Shown piece by piece: positions 61,101 to 64,000 of a DNA stretch of 64,000 nucleotides. The stretch lies in contig CP136062.1 of assembly GCA_032622095.1 (NCBI GenBank), forward strand, positions 159,830,875 to 159,894,874. Direction: 5' to 3'. The translations under genes were made by a program, and so were the position numbers. Each line of letters opens with the position of its first letter. The stretch's first letter is position 1. The notes beneath the pieces are model-generated. The model ran no database searches, was not told where the DNA came from, and was given only the letters and a program-made list of their open reading frames with translations. The DNA is from Siphonodentalium dalli (lineage: Eukaryota; Mollusca; Scaphopoda; Gadilida; Siphonodentaliidae).

Positions 61101-62112
61101 ACACCATCTCTTTGATTATTGCCATGGCTTAGTATCTGTCATCCGTGTATGCATGTGTGTGTCGTGCATGGAGAATCAATTAATCCATTCGTCCGTATAT
61201 CCATCAGTCAACAATTCATTGAACATCTTCTCCAGATCCATTGGACCGAATGGGTTCATTCGTAACTACAAGTCGTAATTTTGGTCACATCATTATGAAA
61301 TTTGTCTTGGCTGTTGATATTGACATATAGATGGGAAAGAGTCAATTTGGGGTCTTATGTCCATAAAAGATGGCCGCCAACAGCCATCTTTGGATCACTA
61401 AATCCTTGGGCACAACCTACAGACCACATCCCTCATCCGATCATCACCAAACTTCATATGGATCATCGGGGTGACCTCTAGATGGGAGCCATCAAAGTTT
61501 TCAGAATTTAATTGAAAAAACATGGCAGCCATCTTGGATTTTATTCTCTGTATGACTAAATTCTTTGGTACACCCTACAGACGACACCCTACTTGTCCGA
61601 TCATTAATAAACTTCACATCGATCATCGGGAAAACATCAAGATGGGTGTAATCTTAATTTTTCCGAATTTCGTTAAAAAACATGCCACCGGCAGCCATTT
61701 TGCATTTTACTCTTTGCATGACTAAATCCTTTAACATACATGTACCCTACAGTCCACTTCCCTCTATCGATCATCACCAAACTTCATATTGATCTTAATA
61801 TTGAGCTACTAGATGGGAACTATCAAATGTTGGATTTTACTTCATATATAAATCTCTTCATGTTGATACATCTAGTATTATACTTCGACATTTCAACTTT
61901 CCGCATTCCTAATTGCTTCATTCATTAACATATCAAATTATCCCCTCTCTAAGTTGAGCTACAGTGTCATGGACACTTTCATTAACAATGAATATCTGTT
62001 TATTGCAGGTGATTACAATATGGTGATCAATGATTATGCTCGCATGAAGGCACTCTTTGATGATGCTCATATTCCAGTATTCCAGAAATTCTGTAAAGAA
62101 GTCGAAAACAAG
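49032..62112 (+). CDS. EXOC2: EXOC2/Sec5 exocyst subunit, 4 N-terminal coding exons, continues beyond right edge
   Basis: EXOC2 (Sec5) is a subunit of the exocyst, which tethers secretory vesicles to the plasma membrane, and is an effector of Ral GTPases through an N-terminal TIG/IPT fold. Four plus-strand exons join in frame (118, 623, 145 and 104 nt; 330 residues). Residues about 8-100 form the TIG domain ([43 protein letters not shown]). In vertebrate Sec5, Thr11 and Arg27 are the reported RalA contacts, and both are present at exactly those positions here. Residues about 130-330 match the start of the helical body ([49 protein letters not shown]). The family is over 900 residues, so about two thirds lies to the right. 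The first intron is 8.3 kb and full of transposons. Confidence 0.95.
49691..50920. mobile_element. hAT-type element, TAGTGCTGAAAC ends, 8-bp TSD
   Basis: TAGTGCTGAAAC ... GTTTCAGCACTA flanked by GCCCTATT (49683-49690, 50921-50928). Subterminal AACCGGTTA/TAACCGGTT words are repeated at both ends. 1230 bp in EXOC2 intron 1. Open frames of 61 and 94 codons inside are not recognisable; too short for an intact transposase. Confidence 0.9.
51175..51720. repeat. TTCATATTTGGTGTGGATG dispersed repeat, 158-bp period
   Basis: Starts TTTTTAGCTCACCTGAGACG, then three units with GGGTTCATATTTGGT, CAGATTTGTTCAAATGAGGT-CA and CATAACTC/CTTTCC-TCCATAGT, at about 51287, 51445 and 51603. Continues as related units at 53620-53712 and 54482-55070. 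A common mollusc-type repeat that I cannot classify. Confidence 0.75.
51721..52165. other. AT-rich intron stretch
   Basis: A-rich and T-rich runs plus a short (AT)n tract at 51865-51882. No gene or element recognised. Confidence 0.5.
52172..53650. repeat. tandem array of CAAGCC-family MITE units, three copies
   Basis: Three long-form MITEs (arms plus the AACATCACCAACTTCAACTG interior) are each followed by the same linker TTGATTGTATAATACATTGT-GTTGCTTGA-GCCAGGCA (about 52610, 53107, 53555). Because the linker repeats too, the array arose by tandem duplication of element plus flank (period about 450-500 bp), not by three insertions. Confidence 0.85.
53715..54478. mobile_element. 764-bp TIR element packed with CCGAAT motifs, candidate TTA TSD
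   Basis: AGCCCCGGTTCCATATTCCC-GATTT faces AAATCGGGGATATGGAACCT-GGGCT, flanked by TTA (53712-53714, 54479-54481). The interior carries dozens of CCGAAT/CCGAAC or ATTCGGG words every 10-20 bp, the left part mainly in one orientation and the far right in the other. It splits a dispersed repeat whose uninterrupted form (CATAACTCTTT) occurs nearby. No coding function is seen. Confidence 0.8.
54482..55070. repeat. CAGATTTGTTAAAATGAGGTCA dispersed repeat units
   Basis: About four diverged units with CTCTCCATAGTAATTC, GGGTGACAGATTTGTGAAAA and GGGTCACCAGGTTAGATAGG, continuing 51175-51720 and 53620-53712. Confidence 0.7.
55071..55838. other. EXOC2 intron stretch, nothing identified
   Basis: A 75-codon open frame (55216-55443) is present but has no recognisable domain, splice context or partner. 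I treat it as non-coding. Confidence 0.4.
55849..56005. mobile_element. 157-bp palindromic MITE, TAGTCCAAC ends, 9-bp TSD
   Basis: TAGTCCAACAAATTAGAC-TATTCGGATTAAG ... CTTAATCCAAAC-GTCTAATTTGTTGGACTC flanked by CGTTGAGTC (55840-55848) and TGTTGAGTC (56006-56014). The termini and TSD length match the 2.6-kb element at 46226, of which this may be a deletion derivative. Confidence 0.88.
56324..56439. mobile_element. hAT-type MITE, CAAGCC family, minimal form, 8-bp TSD
   Basis: CAAGCCTTGAAATAGGGTG ... CACCCTATTTCAAGGCTTG flanked by CATAATAA (56316-56323, 56440-56447). Only 116 bp: the shortest copy here, almost pure arms. Confidence 0.93.
56760..56912 (+). repeat. 5S-rRNA-like dispersed repeat
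   Basis: AAAGTTAATCCTTGGATGGG-TGACCACCTTAGGATTCCAG-GTGCTG follows the 3' end of eukaryotic 5S rRNA, including the GGATGGGTGACC box. The upstream part (GTCATCGCAGTGTAAATATA, TGGTCACAGTTGTTAGA) is shared with 36195-36430. It is not a gene because the 5' half of 5S is absent. Confidence 0.65.
57084..57424. mobile_element. hAT-type MITE, CAGGGACCAG family
   Basis: CAGGGACCAGCC ... TCTGGTCCCTG with GGGAGAAGTGAC words near both ends. TTGTATAC occurs at 57425-57432 directly after the element and at 57072-57079, four bases before its left end, so the TSD is nearly intact. Ends 50 nt before the acceptor of EXOC2 exon 2. Confidence 0.82.
57475..58097 (+). CDS. EXOC2: EXOC2 coding exon 2 (residues 40-247)
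   Basis: The acceptor follows a run of nine T residues (TTTTACAG|CCC). It encodes the rest of the TIG domain ([39 protein letters not shown]), an acidic linker ([20 protein letters not shown]) and the first helices ([40 protein letters not shown]). The frame enters in phase 1; the exon ends ATGCAG|GTATAT in phase 0. An in-frame ATG upstream (57444) lies in the intron and is not the start. Confidence 0.95.
58122..58334. mobile_element. 213-bp palindromic MITE, TA TSD (copy A)
   Basis: TA|CAGTAATGCTCTAATTAATC ... GATTAATTAGAGCATTACTG|TA. Near-perfect palindrome (AGGATTTAGT-GGAAATATGGC, GCCATTCATCGGAAAGCTCT and inverse). TA target and short simple ends fit Tc1/mariner. Starts 24 nt after the donor of EXOC2 exon 2. 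Confidence 0.9.
58335..58815. other. intron between palindromic copies
   Basis: Possible degraded element: CAAGGCCTGCAAATTTGAGG-CGAA (58371) and AGGCGAACGAAAAATAGG ... AAATCTGCAGGC (58625-58670) face each other weakly. No gene. Confidence 0.35.
58823..59035. mobile_element. 213-bp palindromic MITE, TA TSD (copy B)
   Basis: TA|CAGGAATGCCCTAATTAATC ... TTTAGAGCATTACTG|TA, same palindrome as copy A with small changes in both arms. Confidence 0.9.
59315..59907. mobile_element. diverged CAAGCC-family MITE interrupted by palindromic copy C
   Basis: Left arm CAAAGGCTGAATTTAGTGAC ... CACCCTCTGTGGACCTCATT, interior words AATTGAGGTACCCAATGAAT, right arm GAGGTCCCCAGAGGATGAAT ... ATTTTGAGGCCTG. The TA-flanked palindrome sits inside it, so this copy is the older of the two. 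Confidence 0.75.
59457..59669. mobile_element. 213-bp palindromic MITE, TA TSD (copy C), nested
   Basis: TA|CAGTAATGCCCTAAGTAATC ... CCTTAGGGCGTTACTG|TA. Inserted in the older CAAGCC-family element. Confidence 0.9.
59912..60120. mobile_element. palindromic MITE, TA TSD (copy D)
   Basis: TA|CAGTAATGCCCTAAATAATC ... TTATTTAGGGCATTACCT|TA, 209 bp. Ends 24 nt before EXOC2 exon 3, so the branch point of that intron probably lies within or at the edge of the element. Confidence 0.88.
60145..60289 (+). CDS. EXOC2: EXOC2 coding exon 3 (residues 248-296)
   Basis: Encodes [40 protein letters not shown] and NIERNIQKG, almost identical to vertebrate Sec5 through [16 protein letters not shown] and [12 protein letters not shown]. 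The acceptor is CCTCTTACAG|GCG, 24 nt after the end of a palindromic transposon; the donor is AAAG|GTACAG, phase 1. Confidence 0.95.
60479..60804. mobile_element. piggyBac-type element, TTAA TSD, different interior
   Basis: TTAA|CCCTTTCTATACTACATG ... ATCCATAGTATAGAAAGGG|TTAA, 326 bp. Same ends and TSD as the others, but the interior (GTTGAACTTATTATCTCAAT, TCCTTTCCAATGTATACTTT) is that of 34470-34680 and part of 3120-3235. Confidence 0.85.
61190..61830. repeat. AGATGGCCGCC / ATCACCAAACTTCATAT dispersed repeat
   Basis: Three units of about 180 bp with AGCCATCTTGGATTTTA-like text, TACAGACCACATCCCTCATC and CGATCATCACCAAACTTCAT, at about 61375, 61530 and 61690. Related phrases occur at 40250-40860 and 44060. 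Unclassified. Confidence 0.7.
62009..62112 (+). CDS. EXOC2: EXOC2 coding exon 4 (residues 296-330)
   Basis: Encodes [20 protein letters not shown] then [15 protein letters not shown], matching GDYDVVINDYEKAKSLF in vertebrate Sec5. The acceptor is TTATTGCAG|GTG and the donor AAG|GTATAA, phase 0. I found no convincing fifth exon in the remaining 1.9 kb. Confidence 0.92.
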
Positions 62113-62155
62113 GTATAAATTGGCAGAATCTTAGTGGAAAATTGGTTGGATGGTT

Positions 62156-62225
62156 GGGACTAAATCCTGAAAAGTTACCCATAATTCTTCTGTAGTTAAA
62201 GAGTCGATTACTTAGGGCATTACTG
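62156..62225. mobile_element. palindromic MITE, truncated right arm (copy E)
   Basis: GGACTAAATCCTGAAAAGTT-ACCCATAATTCTTCTG ... TTAGGGCATTACTG|TA. The left arm is absent. Starts about 44 nt after the donor of EXOC2 exon 4. Confidence 0.8.
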
Positions 62226-62684
62226 TAGAGATTCATTGCATCATCGAGTGAAAAAGTGGTATTTGCAGGGGCATATCATTCTCATCTAATCACTATTCAT
62301 CTTATCAAGACCTTCGAAGTGGGTTCATCTGAAAAATAATCATTATCAAAAGGAACATAAAACATTTATATACTTTCATAACAAGATGTTGTCTGTTAAA
62401 ACCATTTTATGTAAACATCAACTGTTACAGTAAATTGTTGTTATCAATATTCTTACTGCAAATAGCACTAGCTTTTAAATTAATATGATTAAGTCATTAA
62501 ATTGAACATTAGAAAAGGTCAGATCGTTGAAAATTATTCTGCAAAACACAGATTTTCAACTGAATAATTTAATCACAATTGCCAATCATATCAGTGATGT
62601 TTGTTAACAAAGCTTTAACAGTTAATGTTTTGAAAACAATTCTCATTATTGTAAATTATGAGTAACAGTACAAAGTCTTAACTA

Positions 62685-62838
62685 CAGTAATGCTCTAATT
62701 AATCGACCTCTTAACCACAGCATAATTATGGGTAACTTTTCAGGATTTAGTCGGAAATATGGCTTGTTGCCATTCATCAGAAAGCTCTCACCCATAATTC
62801 TGCTGTGGTTAAGAGGTCGATTAGTTAGAGCATTACTG
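62685..62838. mobile_element. palindromic MITE with internal deletion (copy F)
   Basis: TA|CAGTAATGCTCTAATTAATC ... AGTTAGAGCATTACTG|TA, 154 bp. The centre of the right arm (from AAAGCTCTC to CCCATAATTC) is missing. Confidence 0.87.
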
Positions 62839-62859
62839 TATTTTTCACATTCTTCTTAA

Positions 62860-63114
62860 CCCTTTCATGACTGGAGCTTCCTGAAATTTTGCGAAAACCC
62901 TGTGCCAATGCATTCTCTTATATATGCGAATCTCCAATAGGGAGCCTCACATATATAAGAGAATGCATTGGCCTAACAATATTTACCTTTATCTTGTAAG
63001 CCAATGCATTATCTTATATAATCGAGGATCCATATGGGAGACACACATATATAAGAAAATGCACTGGCACAGGATATTTAATTCTGAACCAGCGCAAATG
63101 CGGTCATGAAAGGG
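62860..63114. mobile_element. piggyBac-type element, TTAA TSD, short form
   Basis: TTAA|CCCTTTCATGACTGGAGC ... GCGGTCATGAAAGGG|TTAA, 255 bp, with two CATTCTCTTATATATGCGAA-type palindromes. Confidence 0.88.
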
Positions 63115-63154
63115 TTAATAAGAATGATTTTACAGAGTTTTGTGATTTTTCATA

Positions 63155-63815
63155 CTAGGCCTTAAAGGCCTACTTAATTTTCTAGTCACCCATTTTTTTT
63201 TTATAGTGCCTTGATATATGGTTTTAATAACAATCTATGCCATCAAATATTATTAAAATACTAGAATTCATCATCATTTGAAACGTATGTGTCTCAGAAG
63301 ATGCCCATAGAGAAATAGAAAACAGCTGAAATCATGGTATGATTTCCCCGGTTATGGCTCCCAGAATGCAACAGAATACAAACTAAAAATGTATTTTCAA
63401 TGGAAGGGGAATAACTCTATCTTTAAGATATAGCTATTCCCCCTCCATTGAAAATAATACAATTTGCACTACAATCCAGATGAAACTTAACCACAAAAAC
63501 ACGTTAACTCAACAAAAACAACATGTTCACACTTTTTACACCGGAGAAGTTGATAATACAATGTTTTGGAGCTTCCTCTTTCAAATGGTATATGATATGG
63601 CATATATTTTATATACAGTAATGCCCTAATTATGGCTTGTTGCCATTCATCGGAAAGCTCTCGCTGAGAGCTTTCCAATGAATGGCAACAAGCCATATTT
63701 CCGACTAAATCCTGAAAAGTTACCCATAATTCTGCTGTGATTAAAGGAGTCGATTAATTAGGGCATTACTGTATGTGATCTGGGGGTTCGAAAATTAAGT
63801 GGGCCTTTAAAATCC
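63155..63815. mobile_element. possible older inverted-repeat element enclosing copy G
   Basis: GGCCTTAAAGGCCTACTTAA-TTTTC faces CGAAAATTAAGTGGGCCTTT-AAA at 63788-63811. A second hairpin (TTTTCAATGGAAGGGGAATA / TATTCCCCCTCCATTGAAAA, 63392-63456) lies inside. No TSD resolved. Confidence 0.5.
63616..63771. mobile_element. palindromic MITE with deletion in left arm (copy G)
   Basis: TA|CAGTAATGCCCTAATTATGG ... TTAATTAGGGCATTACTG|TA, 156 bp. The left-arm section with the CTTAACCACAG and GGATTTAG words is missing. Confidence 0.87.
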
Positions 63816-64000
63816 ATAAAGTTTTGTGAGAATAAATTAGCATTTCTATATCGAATTGGCTGCTTTTACTAGAATAAAATTTGAGAATCATAATTCTGAT
63901 TCTCGTCAAGATTTTAAGGCCTGCATACATACCCAGGGTGAAGGCCTTGGTTCCTTGACTAGCTAAATATATTGATTATTATTATTCTATACGATTGAAG

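Overview
This is an AT-rich, intron-rich animal genomic window, not bacterial. The coding exons encode conserved metazoan proteins. The many small non-autonomous DNA transposons and the frequent ACATGTA-type words resemble lophotrochozoan genomes, most likely a bivalve mollusc. The bivalve assignment is inference; the genes themselves are certain.

Two protein-coding genes lie head to head. (1) Positions 1 to about 39.3 kb, minus strand: alpha-catenin, the actin and beta-catenin linker of adherens junctions. Thirteen coding exons were found, from the ATG at 35712 down to the left edge. They join in frame to about 619 residues covering the N-terminal and M domains; the C-terminal actin-binding domain lies beyond the left edge. 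A 5' UTR segment and a possible non-coding first exon near 39.2-39.3 kb lie upstream. (2) Positions 49.0-64.0 kb, plus strand: EXOC2/Sec5, an exocyst subunit. Four coding exons (about 330 residues) carry the TIG/IPT RalA-binding domain and the start of the helical body; the rest lies beyond the right edge.

The rest is introns and a 9.7 kb divergent intergenic region, filled with mobile DNA. By reading ends and target-site duplications (TSDs) I could define several families: hAT-type elements with 8-bp TSDs (at least six kinds of end); TTAA-flanked elements with CCCTTT ends (piggyBac type); TA-flanked near-perfect 213-bp palindromes; elements with TAGTCCAAC ends and 9-bp TSDs (MULE-like); a 764-bp element with a candidate TTA TSD packed with CCGAAT motifs; a tRNA-headed SINE; 5S-rRNA-like repeats; and a broken non-LTR retrotransposon. 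Many are nested, so their relative ages can be read off.

The most unusual observations are these. (a) Both splice boundaries of alpha-catenin exon 3 are tandemly duplicated outward into the flanking introns, as decayed copies that still resemble exon sequence. (b) Transposons crowd splice sites: about half of the 17 coding exons have an element or array within about 60 nt, one starting only 12 nt into an intron. (c) A three-level nest (retrotransposon, 2.2-kb element, 0.5-kb element) has a paralogous, nearly empty site in the same window. (d) A 2.6-kb element with a perfect 9-bp TSD ends 171 bp before the EXOC2 start codon. (e) One alpha-catenin intron is GC-AG.

I saw no CRISPR array, operon, functional rRNA gene or intact transposase.
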